This document shows, piece after piece, positions 8,581-18,050 of a stretch of 64,000 nucleotides of DNA. The first letter of the stretch is position 1. Each line of letters starts with the position of its first letter. The position numbers and the translations under genes were made by a program. Under the pieces are notes generated by a model, which was not told the DNA's origin, did not search any database, and was given only the letters and a program-made list of their open reading frames with translations. Origin of the DNA: Pedobacter sp. R20-19 (GTDB lineage Bacteria; Bacteroidota; Bacteroidia; Sphingobacteriales; Sphingobacteriaceae); the NCBI RefSeq assembly GCF_000708265.2, contig NZ_JCKI01000001.1, positions 744,001 through 808,000 on the forward strand. The letters are read 5' to 3'.

Positions 8581-10218
8581 TTATTTTAATTTATCAATTC
8601 TGAACCAGTCATATTCCGCTATTCCGGCATCATTGGTTTGTGTCTCCCTTATAGCGAACAAGCCTACTTTTGCGCCAATCCATTGCCCCGCTGTAGCCTG
8701 AAATTCATCACCAACATGATTAAATTTGATGCCGTCTTCACTAAAACTAAACTGACATTTAGCACCTACAGCAACAGTTACCCTCATGTAAACCTGGCCT
8801 GATTTAAGTTTGGCAATTTCTTTTTCGCTTTCAGTTTTTCCCTTATCCGCACTCTGGCAAATGCCAAACATCAGATAAAGTCCATCCTTTCTACTTTGGA
8901 CGCTGATTTTAGCATAACTTCTACCCATTATTACTAAACCGGTTTGTTCATTTTCAAGCTTCGGATTTGGCTTAAAATTAACCTTTGTAGTTACCGTAAA
9001 TTCTTCTGCAGGAAATTTCTGCATCAGTAAATTAGGTACATCCCATAAGTTTTTTCCTTCTTCAGGAATTTTTGCCGTGTACAATTTTAGCACACCTTTT
9101 TGAGCATCAGTGAATAACCATACAGGCTGAGGATTGGCTTGCCACTGCCATTGCAGACCTAAAGTTTCCGCATCAAACTCATCGCTTTCTACAAGGGTTT
9201 CTATGGGATAAACTTTACCTACATTTGGTTTTTTATATACCATAACTGGTTCCCCAATACCATCATCATCCTGATCAGAACCAATTATTGGCCAGTTATT
9301 TTTCCATTTCATCGGTTGTAACTGAACCACTCTGCCATAGGCGTCTTTATCCTGAAAATGGAGGAACCAGTCTTCGCCGGCTGGTGTATTTACCCAGGCA
9401 CCCTGATGTGGCCCGTTAACTGTTGATTTTCCCTGATCCATCACTACCCTTCTTTCATAAGGACCGTAAATATTTTTACTTCTTAATACCAATTGCCAGC
9501 CAGTAGAAACCCCGCCAGCTGGTGCAAACAAGTAATAAAAGCCATTGCGCTTGTAAAATTTAGGTCCTTCAATGGTTGGGTCTAAATCATGCCCATCATA
9601 AACAATTCTACCGGTCTCGGTAGCTTTTGTCCCATCTGGGGCAAGTGGCATTACGGCCAATACACTTTTAATTCCCGCTCTGCTACCCGCATAAGCATAA
9701 GCCAGGTAAGCTTTTCCATCTTCATCCCAAAGTGGACAAGGATCAATCAGGCCCTTGCCTGAAATAACCAGCTTTGGGGCAGACCATTCACCCGTTATGG
9801 TTTTGGCCTTAGTAAGGTAAATGCCGAAATCCGGATCAGGGTAATAAATATAAAATTCACCATTTCTATACCGGATAGCTGGTGCCCAAACACCATTGCC
9901 ATGCTGGGTCTTTTCAAAATGATCAAATGGAGGTTGCCTTTTTAAAGCGTGTCCAATAATTTTCCAGTTTACTAAATCTTTTGAATGAAGAATAGGCAAT
10001 CCTGGAACAGCGTCAAAGCTAGAAGCAATCAGGTAAAAATCATCACCCACGCGGATTGCATCAGGATCTGAATAATCGGCATTTATAACAGGGTTTTTAT
10101 AATTTCCATTACCTTGATCAGCCACCCAAACTTTTGAAACATAACTTTTATTTTGAGATTGTGCCAACGCCTGGATGCAAAGACTCATTACTAGTATGGA
10201 GTTCAGGAAATATTTCAT
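8581..10218 (-). CDS. Glycoside hydrolase family 43 protein with C-terminal beta-sandwich
   Basis: 545 residues; signal peptide ending near ALAQ (residue 20). The five-bladed propeller covers about 40-330: YSDPDAIRVGDDFYLIASSF carries the catalytic base Asp, IDPCPLWDEDGKAYLAYAY the pKa-modulating Asp, and IEGPKFYKRNGFYYLF the acid Glu. Residues about 345-545 look like a concanavalin-type domain found behind GH43 xylosidase/arabinofuranosidase members (subfamily 12-like, not certain). It would trim arabinose or xylose side chains of pectin. First gene of a two-gene operon with the CE12 esterase; divergent from the CE8 gene, with an operator-like site midway between them. Confidence 0.88.
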   Translation of the reverse strand: MKYFLNSILVMSLCIQALAQSQNKSYVSKVWVADQGNGNYKNPVINADYSDPDAIRVGDDFYLIASSFDAVPGLPILHSKDLVNWKIIGHALKRQPPFDHFEKTQHGNGVWAPAIRYRNGEFYIYYPDPDFGIYLTKAKTITGEWSAPKLVISGKGLIDPCPLWDEDGKAYLAYAYAGSRAGIKSVLAVMPLAPDGTKATETGRIVYDGHDLDPTIEGPKFYKRNGFYYLFAPAGGVSTGWQLVLRSKNIYGPYERRVVMDQGKSTVNGPHQGAWVNTPAGEDWFLHFQDKDAYGRVVQLQPMKWKNNWPIIGSDQDDDGIGEPVMVYKKPNVGKVYPIETLVESDEFDAETLGLQWQWQANPQPVWLFTDAQKGVLKLYTAKIPEEGKNLWDVPNLLMQKFPAEEFTVTTKVNFKPNPKLENEQTGLVIMGRSYAKISVQSRKDGLYLMFGICQSADKGKTESEKEIAKLKSGQVYMRVTVAVGAKCQFSFSEDGIKFNHVGDEFQATAGQWIGAKVGLFAIRETQTNDAGIAEYDWFRIDKLK

Positions 10219-10350
10219 TATGATGATTGATATCTGGTTAGTATTATGGGATTAAATATTTAGCTAACGGTATTTAAGTAAGGCTGCTGATCAAGCAAAA
10301 TAGTCAACTAACAAGATTAAGCCTTTTTTTATTTTTGAACAAGCTGATAC

Positions 10351-10380
10351 TGTGCAATCGTTCCCGACATCGTTTGCGCA
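10351..10380. promoter_or_regulatory. Candidate LacI-family operator (site 1)
   Basis: Half-sites TGTGCAATCG (10351-10360) and CGTTTGCGCA (10371-10380) are inverted with 8 of 10 matching, separated by 10 bp. The first 15 bases are identical to the site at 35548 between susC and lacI, and CGTTT is in the same register. It lies about 135 bp from both the GH43 and CE8 start codons. Assignment to the LacI protein at 35647 is inference. Confidence 0.6.
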
Positions 10381-10514
10381 TTTATTATTGAATTTCTTTT
10401 TTCCGGTGAATATTAATGTTTAAAATTGCTCATCATATATTTGTTAAAGCTCGGCTGCGTGATAAAGTTTAAACTTTGCGTGGCCGATTTTATTTATACT
10501 AACCAAAATCCGAG

Positions 10515-11471
10515 ATGAAGTTTATAGCCGTAATTTTGCTTATTACGTTTTCATTTACCGCAAATGCCATAGATGTTAAACCTGATTTTGTGGTGGATGC
10601 AAAAGGAAGTGGTAATTTCAAAACCGTTCAGGAAGCCATTCATGCCGTACCCGATTTTAGAAATAAAGTCACCACTATATTCATTAAAAAGGGAATATAT
10701 AAAGAGAAATTAATTCTGGCAGCATCTAAAAAGAATGTAAAGTTTGTGGGTGAGGATTTAAATGAAACGATTTTAACCTATGATGATTTTGCTCAAAAGA
10801 AGAACACTTTTGGAGAAGAGAAAGGTACATCAGGTTCTGCCAGTTTTTATATTTATGGAGAGGGATTTTCTGCTGAAAACATCACTTTTGAAAATTCTTC
10901 AGGTCCGGTGGGGCAGGCTGTTGCAGTTTGGGTTGGTGGCGATAAATCTGCTTTCATAAACTGCAGGTTTTTAGGTTTTCAAGATACGCTTTATACTTAC
11001 GGAGGCAACAACCGCCAGTATTATAAAAGCTGTTATATTGAAGGTACAGTAGATTTTATCTTTGGTTCTGCTACGGCCTGGTTCGAAAACTGTACTCTTT
11101 TTTGTAAAAAACAAGGTTACATTACCGCTGCTTCTACCGCAGATACCACTAAATTTGGTTATGTTTTTAACCAATGCAAAATCAAAGGTGATGCGCCAGC
11201 CAATAGTTTTTATTTGGGTAGACCATGGCGGCCATATGCAAAGGTTTCATTTCTAAACTGTGAATTGCCAGAGTTTATTCGCCCGGAAGGCTGGAATAAC
11301 TGGGGAAAAGAAAGTAACGAACAAACAGCATACTATGCTGAATATCAAAGCACAGGAAAAGGTGCACAGCCAACAAAACGGGTAAAGTGGGCTCATCAGC
11401 TTACCAATGAGGAGTATAAAAGTTACAATCTCGAAAATGTATTGCGTGGATGGAATCCAGAACAGAAATAG
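10515..11471 (+). CDS. Pectinesterase (CE8 pectin methylesterase)
   Basis: 318 residues with a signal peptide (cleavage near TANA, residue 19). Right-handed beta-helix of CE8: VDAKGSGNFKTVQEAI at the start, GQAVAVWVGGDKSAFINC, then LGFQDTLY (acid/base Asp), GTVDFIFGSA (nucleophile Asp) and YLGRPWRPYAKV (catalytic Arg). It removes methyl esters from homogalacturonan in the periplasm or at the surface, preparing it for PL10 and GH28. Followed 156 bp later by GH28; divergent from GH43. A second CE8 protein lies at 27535-28554. Confidence 0.93.
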   Translation: MKFIAVILLITFSFTANAIDVKPDFVVDAKGSGNFKTVQEAIHAVPDFRNKVTTIFIKKGIYKEKLILAASKKNVKFVGEDLNETILTYDDFAQKKNTFGEEKGTSGSASFYIYGEGFSAENITFENSSGPVGQAVAVWVGGDKSAFINCRFLGFQDTLYTYGGNNRQYYKSCYIEGTVDFIFGSATAWFENCTLFCKKQGYITAASTADTTKFGYVFNQCKIKGDAPANSFYLGRPWRPYAKVSFLNCELPEFIRPEGWNNWGKESNEQTAYYAEYQSTGKGAQPTKRVKWAHQLTNEEYKSYNLENVLRGWNPEQK

Positions 11472-11523
11472 TATATTTAAATTACTGAAGATCAATATTT
11501 TGATTTTTTATAAAATTAGTTTT

Positions 11524-11550
11524 GCAAGTTTTTTCCGGCAACGTTTGCAT
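11524..11550. promoter_or_regulatory. Candidate LacI-family operator (site 3, weaker)
   Basis: GCAAGTTTTTTCCGGC followed by AACGTTTGCAT. The right half CGTTTGCA (11542-11549) matches site 1, and a GCAA sits 14 bp before it (13 bp in site 1). It lies about 80 bp before the GH28 start codon. Weaker than sites 1 and 2; the left half diverges. Confidence 0.35.
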
Positions 11551-11627
11551 AGATTTCTTTTCGCTTTTAGGGGCAAACAACGTACACTTGTTTTACAATA
11601 ACCAAGTATAATTTAACCGCACACATA

Positions 11628-13301
11628 ATGAAATACAGTTCTGGTAGTCTATGCCATTTTAAAATCGCCCTCGCATTTATTTTTATTTCTTCTGCAGGTG
11701 TGGCAATGGCTCAGCAAAAAATGAGTTTACCCATTATCCAGCAGGTTAACATTAAAAATGATACCACCAGTATTGTTGCTTTTGGAGCAAAGGGTGATGG
11801 AATTGCTTTGAATACAGAAAGCATCAATAAAACTATAGCCAACGTAAGTCAGAAAGGTGGAGGTGTGGTTTTAATTCCTTCGGGATTATGGCTTACCGGC
11901 CCCATAGAATTAAAAAGCAACGTTAATCTTCATTTAAAGCGTGATGCCATTCTTCAGTTTACAGCTGATTTCAATCAATATAAATTAGTAGAAGGAAATT
12001 GGGAAGGTAGACCAGCCTGGCGCAACCAAAGTCCAATTTCTGGAACAAACCTGCAAAACATAGCCATTACCGGAACCGGAATTATTGATGGAAACGGTGG
12101 CGCATGGCGCATGGTGAAGAAAGATAAGTTAACCGAATCTCAATGGAAAAATTTAGTTGCATCTGGCGGCCTTGTTCGTGAAGATGGTAAAATGTGGTAT
12201 CCATCTGCTAAAACTGTTAAGGGATCAAACACTAAAAATGCAGGCGTAATTGAGCCTGGCAAAACAGCAAAAGATTATGAAGATATTAAAGATTTTCTTC
12301 GTCCGAATTTGCTGGTATTAACCAATTGCAAAATCGTTCTTTTAGAAGGTGTTACTTTTCAAAATTCTCCAGCATGGAACCTGCATCCATTGCTTTGTGA
12401 GGATTTAACCTTAAGAAATCTACAAGTTAAAAATCCGTGGTATGCACAGAATGGTGATGGGGTTGATGTAGAGTCATGTAAAAATGTATTAATTGAAGGC
12501 AGTACCTTTGATGTAGGTGATGATGGAATTTGCATTAAATCTGGTAGGGATGAAGCAGGTCGTAAACGTGGTGTACCTACAGAAAATGTAATTGTAAGAA
12601 ACAATGTAGTATACCATGCGCATGGCGGTTTCGTTATTGGAAGTGAAATGAGTGGCGGTGCTAAAAACATTTGGGTATATGATTGCTCTTTTATTGGTAC
12701 CGATATTGGTTTGCGTTTTAAAACGACCCGTGGTAGGGGAGGTATTGTAGAAAACATCTACGTAAACAACATTAACATGATTGATATTCCTGGCGAAGCC
12801 ATCTTGTTTGATATGTATTATGCCGCAGTAGATCCAATTGTTTTAGCTGGCGAAAAGCGTGAGGCCATTAAAAGCGTAGTGGTTCCGGTGACGGAAGCTA
12901 CACCGCAGTTCAGGAATTTTTACATCAAAGATGTAGTGGCTAATGGTGCCGGGAAAGCCATCTTTTTTAGGGGTTTACCAGAAATGAATATTAAAGATAT
13001 TCACCTGGAAAATGTAACCATTCAAGCTAAAGAAGGCATAGAAATCATTGAAGCAACAGGCATTTCTTTAAAAAATGTAAATGTGATTACCGATAATTCT
13101 AACCCAATCGTCAATATTCAGAACAGCTCCAATATTAATATCAATAACCTTCAATATAAAAGTGGAGCAGAGTTATTGTTTAATGTAGCTGGTCAAAAAT
13201 CAAAAGGTATTAAAGTGAGTGGAACAGATGGCTCGAAAGCTAAAAAGGCCACCAGCATTGCTGCCGAAGTAAATAAAAACGCATTAGAGATTTCAAAATA
13301 A
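11628..13301 (+). CDS. Polygalacturonase (GH28)
   Basis: 557 residues; signal peptide ending around VAMAQ (about residue 29). Pectin-lyase-like beta-helix with GH28 active-site blocks: NGDGVDVE, VGDDGICIKSG (Asp298, Asp299), HGGFVIGSEMSGG (His332) and LRFKTTRG (Arg-x-Lys near 362-364). The opening FGAKGDGIALNTESI is typical of the family. It hydrolyses alpha-1,4-galacturonosyl bonds, probably exo-acting given its length and the GSEMSGG loop. Its stop codon overlaps the next start by one base (TAATG), so GH28 and GH105 are translationally coupled. Confidence 0.93.
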   Translation: MKYSSGSLCHFKIALAFIFISSAGVAMAQQKMSLPIIQQVNIKNDTTSIVAFGAKGDGIALNTESINKTIANVSQKGGGVVLIPSGLWLTGPIELKSNVNLHLKRDAILQFTADFNQYKLVEGNWEGRPAWRNQSPISGTNLQNIAITGTGIIDGNGGAWRMVKKDKLTESQWKNLVASGGLVREDGKMWYPSAKTVKGSNTKNAGVIEPGKTAKDYEDIKDFLRPNLLVLTNCKIVLLEGVTFQNSPAWNLHPLLCEDLTLRNLQVKNPWYAQNGDGVDVESCKNVLIEGSTFDVGDDGICIKSGRDEAGRKRGVPTENVIVRNNVVYHAHGGFVIGSEMSGGAKNIWVYDCSFIGTDIGLRFKTTRGRGGIVENIYVNNINMIDIPGEAILFDMYYAAVDPIVLAGEKREAIKSVVVPVTEATPQFRNFYIKDVVANGAGKAIFFRGLPEMNIKDIHLENVTIQAKEGIEIIEATGISLKNVNVITDNSNPIVNIQNSSNININNLQYKSGAELLFNVAGQKSKGIKVSGTDGSKAKKATSIAAEVNKNALEISK

Positions 13302-15235
13302 TGAAGAAGAGATCAATTTTATATACCGCAATTGCGCTTCTGGGATTCTCTATAGTATCCCTAACTGGTTTTGCACAAAAAAAACTTTCCGAGCAGTTAA
13401 CCCGAACTGCAATGGAAAAACTGTTTCAGGATACCACCTTATTGAAAGGCGCCAAGGGCCCTAAATGGACATATGATATGGGGGTAGTATTGGAAGGTGC
13501 TGCTGCCGTTTGGCGCAATACCGGAAATGGCGACTATTTCAAATACATCCAATCTTCTATGGATGCCTATTTAGATAAAGAAGGAAATATTACAACCTAC
13601 AAAGCCGAAGATTTTAACATTGATAATATTAAAAATGGCCGTTCACTTTTGCTTTTGTACAAAGTTACAGGTCAGCAGAAGTATCTTCTAGCAGCAAACA
13701 AACTTTACGACCAACTGCAAAAACAGCCCCGCACAAAAGAAGGTGGTTTTTGGCATAAGAAAATATATCCCAACCAGATGTGGCTTGACGGATTATATAT
13801 GGGCGAACCTTTCTATGCTGAATATGCTAAACTGATGAAAAAAGATGCGGCATATGATGACATTGCCAATCAGTTTATCTGGATGGAAAAAAATGCACGC
13901 GATTCGAAAACTGGCCTTTTGTATCATGGTTACGATGAAAGCAGGACCGAAAAATGGGCAGACCCCAAAACAGGTTTATCACCTCACGTTTGGGGCCGGG
14001 CAATGGGCTGGTACATCATGGCGCTGGTTGATGTTTTAGATAATTTCCCTGAAAATCATCCACAGCGAAAAGAATTATTAGCTATTTTAAACCGGACGGC
14101 AACAGCGGCGGTAAAATATCAGGATGCGAAATCGGGTGTTTGGTATGATATTGTCGATCTGGCAACTAAAAAAGGCAATTACCTGGAAAGTTCTGCATCG
14201 AGCATGTTTGTTTATGGCTTAGCTAAAGGTGTTCGTAAAGGCTGGTTACCACAAACTTTTATGGCTGCGGCAAATAAAGGTTATGCCGGACTAAAAAAAG
14301 AATTTATTGAAAAGGCTGGTGATGAAAGGGTAAATCTGACTAAAACTGTTTCCGTTTCTGGTTTGGGCGGTAAGCCTAAATACCGTGATGGCAGTTTTGA
14401 ATATTACATTAGCGAAAAGGTAATTACCAATGATCCGAAAGGTGTTGGGGCTTTTATTTGTGCTGCCGCTGAAATGGAAATAGCCGCATTGCCTAAAACT
14501 GGAAAAGGCCTGACTGTTACAGTTGATAATTTCTTTAACAACGAATACATGACTGGCCCAACGGGCGATAAAATTCCATTCCATTACTTGTGGGACGAAG
14601 ACGATAACAATGGATTTTCTTTGCTTGGAAAAGTATTTAACGATTCAGGTGTAAAGACAGCAACGTTAAAAGCTGCACCAACCTTGGCGAATTTAAAGGG
14701 CAGTAATATTTACATCATCGTGGATCCGGATACAGAAAAGGAAACCGCGAACCCAAACTTTATGAATGCAGATCATGCCAAACAAATAAGTGAATGGGTA
14801 AAAGAAGGTGGTGTTTTGGTGCTGCTATTAAACGATGTAGGTAATTGTGAAATTACCAAATTTAATGTTTTGCCAGAATCATTTGGAATTAAATTTAATG
14901 AGGATAGCCGGAACAAAGTTCAAGGCGCAAACTTTGAGCAAGGCGCTATAAAAATTCCTGTCGGAAACACCATTTTTAAAACAGCTAAGAAGGTTTACAT
15001 CAAAGAAATTTCAACGATTGTAGCCAAAACACCAGCTGTTTCAGCATTAACCGATAATGGTGATGTGATTATTGCCACCGCAAAATATGGTAAAGGAACG
15101 GTATTCGCCGTAGGCGATCCATGGTTTTACAATGAATATATAGATGGCAGAAAGCTTCCCGCAGAATTTGAAAATTTTAAGGCTACGAATGATTTAGTCA
15201 ACTGGTTAATTAAGCAGGTGCCGGGGAAGAAATAA
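13301..15235 (+). CDS. GH105 unsaturated rhamnogalacturonyl hydrolase fused to a DUF4350-like domain
   Basis: 644 residues with a signal peptide (about 1-25, ending TGFAQ). Residues about 30-395 are the (alpha/alpha)6 barrel of the YteR/GH105 family: MWLDGLYMGEPFYAEYAKL contains the catalytic Asp, followed by HGYDESRTEKWADP, SPHVWGRAMGWYIMALVD and YLESSASSMFVYGL. These enzymes hydrate the 4,5-unsaturated uronic acid left by lyases. Residues about 400-640 form a separate Rossmann-like domain (VTVDNFFNNEYM, ISEWVKEGGVLVLLLNDVGN, GKGTVFAVGDPWFYNEY) resembling DUF4350 / glutamine-amidotransferase-like folds. Start ATG overlaps the GH28 stop. GH105 call firm; the C-terminal domain name is by resemblance. 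Confidence 0.9.
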   Translation: MKKRSILYTAIALLGFSIVSLTGFAQKKLSEQLTRTAMEKLFQDTTLLKGAKGPKWTYDMGVVLEGAAAVWRNTGNGDYFKYIQSSMDAYLDKEGNITTYKAEDFNIDNIKNGRSLLLLYKVTGQQKYLLAANKLYDQLQKQPRTKEGGFWHKKIYPNQMWLDGLYMGEPFYAEYAKLMKKDAAYDDIANQFIWMEKNARDSKTGLLYHGYDESRTEKWADPKTGLSPHVWGRAMGWYIMALVDVLDNFPENHPQRKELLAILNRTATAAVKYQDAKSGVWYDIVDLATKKGNYLESSASSMFVYGLAKGVRKGWLPQTFMAAANKGYAGLKKEFIEKAGDERVNLTKTVSVSGLGGKPKYRDGSFEYYISEKVITNDPKGVGAFICAAAEMEIAALPKTGKGLTVTVDNFFNNEYMTGPTGDKIPFHYLWDEDDNNGFSLLGKVFNDSGVKTATLKAAPTLANLKGSNIYIIVDPDTEKETANPNFMNADHAKQISEWVKEGGVLVLLLNDVGNCEITKFNVLPESFGIKFNEDSRNKVQGANFEQGAIKIPVGNTIFKTAKKVYIKEISTIVAKTPAVSALTDNGDVIIATAKYGKGTVFAVGDPWFYNEYIDGRKLPAEFENFKATNDLVNWLIKQVPGKK

Positions 15236-15327
15236 GATAGTAAGCAGCGGAAGTAAAATACATATAATCTTGTTTCTGCTACCGAAACTCAGAATTTATG
15301 CTTATTGCGAAGGAGAATTACGATCGC

Positions 15328-15368
15328 CATTCCCTCCTTTGGAGGAGTGCCCACAGGGTGGGGTGGTT
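15328..15368. repeat. REP-like hairpin element
   Basis: CCTCC TTT GGAGG forms a perfect hairpin at 15333-15345, followed by GTGCCCACAGGGTGGGG, which can fold into a second small stem. Elements of this look are common between Bacteroidota genes. It lies in the 150-bp gap between GH105 and PL10. Confidence 0.5.
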
Positions 15369-15409
15369 ATAGATAAATATGATTCGTGGCAAGAAATAGA
15401 CTTAACAAA

Positions 15410-16426
15410 ATGATCAGAATTAAAACAATATTCACCCTTTTATGCAGTTTTTTGCTGACTTCTTGTTTCGCACAAATGCCGACAGATTCTACAGCAGAAA
15501 AAATGTTGGTTTATCAGTTAGGGAACGGCGGTTGGCCTAAGCAGCTGGAAGATAAAAGCGTAGTGAACTATGGTGCGTCTTTAACACCACAGTTGTTGGC
15601 GAAAGTAAAAGCCACCGAAGATAAACATGCCACATTCGATAATAAGGCTACCAGTAGAGAGGTTGTTTATTTGGTAAAAGCTTATAAAAAGACACAAAAT
15701 AAAACATATTTAAAGGCCGCTGAAAAGGGCTTGGATTATATTTTGGAAGCACAATATGCCAATGGTGGTTGGCCGCAATATTATCCTGATCAGTCCCTTT
15801 ATCGCTCAGAAATTACCTATAATGATGATGCCATGGTTAATGTGTTGAATATCCTTCAAGACATTGCCACTCAAAAAAATAATTTCGAGGTAGTAGACAA
15901 AGCATATATCCAAAAAGCGGAGAAAGCCGTTGCAAATGGTGTTGACTGTATCCTTAAAACGCAGGTAAAACAAAATGGACAACTTAGCATTTGGGCAGCA
16001 CAATATGATAAAGATTCGATGTTACCTGCAAAGGCCAGGAATTTTGAACCCGCTTCCTTAAGTACCAGTGAATCGGCAGGAATTGTTCGCTTTTTGATGC
16101 GCATTCAAGGCCCATCAATTGGGATAAAAACAGCCCTTGCATCAGCAATAAAATGGTTCGATACTTATAAAATAACAGGTTATCGTTTTGATAGGGAAAA
16201 AGGGAAAACGGCAGCTTTAATTGCTGATCCTTTCAGCATGGTTTGGGCACGCTTTTACGATTTGGATAAAAACGTACCCATTTTTGGTGACCGGGATAAT
16301 TCCATAAAGTCAAAGCTGGAAGAGTTAAGTCCGGAGAGAAGGAATGGTTACGCCTGGTATGGTAACTGGGGGCAAAAATTGATAGAAAAGGAATACCCGA
16401 AATGGTTAGCTGCAAACGGAAAATAA
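15410..16426 (+). CDS. pelA: Pectate lyase (PL10 family)
   Basis: 338 residues from the ATG at 15410; the frame is open to a GTG at 15386, but only the ATG places a signal sequence at the N-terminus (MIRIKTIFTLLCSFLLTSC). LTSC resembles a lipobox, so it may be a lipoprotein; cleavage after CFA is the alternative. PL10 signatures are GNGGWPKQLEDKS (about 29-41), ANGGWPQYYPDQS and EITYNDDAMVNVLN, plus PAKARNFEPASLS. The enzyme cleaves de-esterified homogalacturonan by beta-elimination, yielding the unsaturated ends that GH105 acts on. Family length and motifs are normal. Confidence 0.9.
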   Translation: MIRIKTIFTLLCSFLLTSCFAQMPTDSTAEKMLVYQLGNGGWPKQLEDKSVVNYGASLTPQLLAKVKATEDKHATFDNKATSREVVYLVKAYKKTQNKTYLKAAEKGLDYILEAQYANGGWPQYYPDQSLYRSEITYNDDAMVNVLNILQDIATQKNNFEVVDKAYIQKAEKAVANGVDCILKTQVKQNGQLSIWAAQYDKDSMLPAKARNFEPASLSTSESAGIVRFLMRIQGPSIGIKTALASAIKWFDTYKITGYRFDREKGKTAALIADPFSMVWARFYDLDKNVPIFGDRDNSIKSKLEELSPERRNGYAWYGNWGQKLIEKEYPKWLAANGK

Positions 16427-16440
16427 ATAAAAAATAAACT

Positions 16441-16522
16441 CGTCATTGCAGAGGTACGAAGCAATCTTAAACTTGAGGTAGAAATTTTACCGCTTAAGAT
16501 GACTTCGTTTCTTACCATGACG
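16441..16522. repeat. Dispersed palindromic repeat, family 1 (copy a)
   Basis: Left arm CGTCATTGCAGAGGTACGAA (from 16441, continuing GCAATCTTAA) is an imperfect inverted match to the right arm 16494-16522 (TTAAGATGACTTCG...CCATGACG). It fills the gap between PL10 and uxaB and ends just before the uxaB start. Confidence 0.75.
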
Positions 16523-16536
16523 GAAACGGTGTGAAC

Positions 16537-18048
16537 ATGATTCTAAACAAAGAAAATTTAAAAAACATCAGCGGATCAAAGGTGAAGAAACCAACTGCTG
16601 AAATGCTGGAGTTGCCAGAAAAGGTGATTCAATTTGGTACTGGCGTTTTATTACGCGGCTTACCAGACTATTTTATCGATCAGGCAAATCATCAGGGTAT
16701 TTTCAATGGAAGAATCGTGGTGGTTAAAACCACATCTAAAGCTGGAGCAGATGATTTTGCCAATCAGGATAACTTATATACGCTTTGCGTTAAGGGTATT
16801 GAAAATGGTGTCGAAGTGGAAGAAAACATGATTAATGGGGCCATCAGCCGCGTATTATCAGCAACATCAGAATGGGCAGAAATTTTAAAAACTGCACATC
16901 AGCCAGAAATGAAAGTGGTGATTTCAAATACCACCGAGGTTGGAATCGTAAAAAGCGAGGATAAAATTACAGATACACCACCGCAATCTTTTCCAGGTAA
17001 ACTCTTGGCTTTCTTACATGAAAGGTATAAGGCCTTTAATGGATCAGCGGAAAGCGGGATGGTAATCGTTCCAACTGAACTCATTAGCGATAATGCCGAT
17101 AAATTAAAAGAAATTGTGCTCGATCTGGCCATTCAGAATAAATTAGGATGGGATTTTGAAAACTGGTTAAAAACAGCAAATCATTTCTGCAAAACACTGG
17201 TAGACCGGATTGTGCCAGGAAGACTTCCTGCAGAAGCGCAGCAAAGCATGGAAGATGAACTGGGGTATACTGATGGATTGATGATCATGGCTGAACCCTT
17301 TAGGCTTTGGGCAATTGAATCATCAAGTGAGCGAGTAAAAGAAATTTTATCTTTTGCTTCTGCAGATAAAGGTATTTTTATTGTACCATCCATTGATAAA
17401 TTTAAAGAACTGAAACTGCGTTTATTAAACGGAACACATACCATAAGCTGTGGATTAGCCATTCTTGCTGGTTTTCATACCGTTAAAGAAGCCATGGCTG
17501 ATGAAGATTTTTCTAACCATGTGCTAAAACTGATGCAGGAAGAAATAGCACCTGTGGTAGAGAATGAAGATATTAGCAAAGATGAGGCCATCGCTTTTGC
17601 AAAAAGTGTGATCGATCGTTTCAGTAATCCATTTTTAGACCATCAATGGCATGCCATCACCCTCAACTATACCCAGAAATTGCAGATGCGCAATATGCCA
17701 TTGATTAGAAAATATTATGCACTTAATAACGAAGTACCTCAACTTACTGCGCTTGGTATTGCGGCATATATTGTTTTCATGAATGTTACTCAGGAGGGCG
17801 ACCAATATATATCTACAATTAAAGGAAAAAATTTCAGTACACAGGATGAGTTTGCTGAAGTACTTCATGGTTACTGGAAAAACCCTGAAACCGTAGTAGA
17901 TAGTACGCTTGGAGATCGACGTTTGTGGGATAAAAACTTAAATAATTATCCCGGTTTCAATGCAGCTGTAAAATCTTACGTGGAACAATTACAAAATAAA
18001 GGTGCAAAAGAAACTTTGAGTAACTTGCACAAAGAAAGAACAATTTAA
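16537..18048 (+). CDS. uxaB: Tagaturonate reductase (altronate oxidoreductase)
   Basis: 503 residues from ATG 16537 (an in-frame GTG lies 6 bp upstream). Mannitol-dehydrogenase-family architecture: Rossmann entry VIQFGTGVLLRGLPDYFID (about 30-48), VVKTTSKAGADDF, SNTTEVGI, then the C-terminal helical domain with LRLLNGTHTISCGLAILAG, whose Asn/His/Lys-type residues line the active site. UxaB reduces tagaturonate to altronate with NADH in the cytoplasm. The next gene, uxaA, starts 2 bp after the stop, so they are one operon. Symbol is based on family and gene context. Confidence 0.92.
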   Translation: MILNKENLKNISGSKVKKPTAEMLELPEKVIQFGTGVLLRGLPDYFIDQANHQGIFNGRIVVVKTTSKAGADDFANQDNLYTLCVKGIENGVEVEENMINGAISRVLSATSEWAEILKTAHQPEMKVVISNTTEVGIVKSEDKITDTPPQSFPGKLLAFLHERYKAFNGSAESGMVIVPTELISDNADKLKEIVLDLAIQNKLGWDFENWLKTANHFCKTLVDRIVPGRLPAEAQQSMEDELGYTDGLMIMAEPFRLWAIESSSERVKEILSFASADKGIFIVPSIDKFKELKLRLLNGTHTISCGLAILAGFHTVKEAMADEDFSNHVLKLMQEEIAPVVENEDISKDEAIAFAKSVIDRFSNPFLDHQWHAITLNYTQKLQMRNMPLIRKYYALNNEVPQLTALGIAAYIVFMNVTQEGDQYISTIKGKNFSTQDEFAEVLHGYWKNPETVVDSTLGDRRLWDKNLNNYPGFNAAVKSYVEQLQNKGAKETLSNLHKERTI

Positions 18049-18050
18049 AA

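Noticed and set aside
10440..10478. -33/-7 promoter for the first CE8 gene
   Set aside because: TTTG and TAAAGTTTA / AAACTTTG boxes are present, but neither combination matches both boxes and spacing.
11407..11601. Plus-strand frame at the end of the first CE8 gene
   Set aside because: Starts within the CE8 gene in another frame and runs into the intergenic region with no ribosome site or motif.
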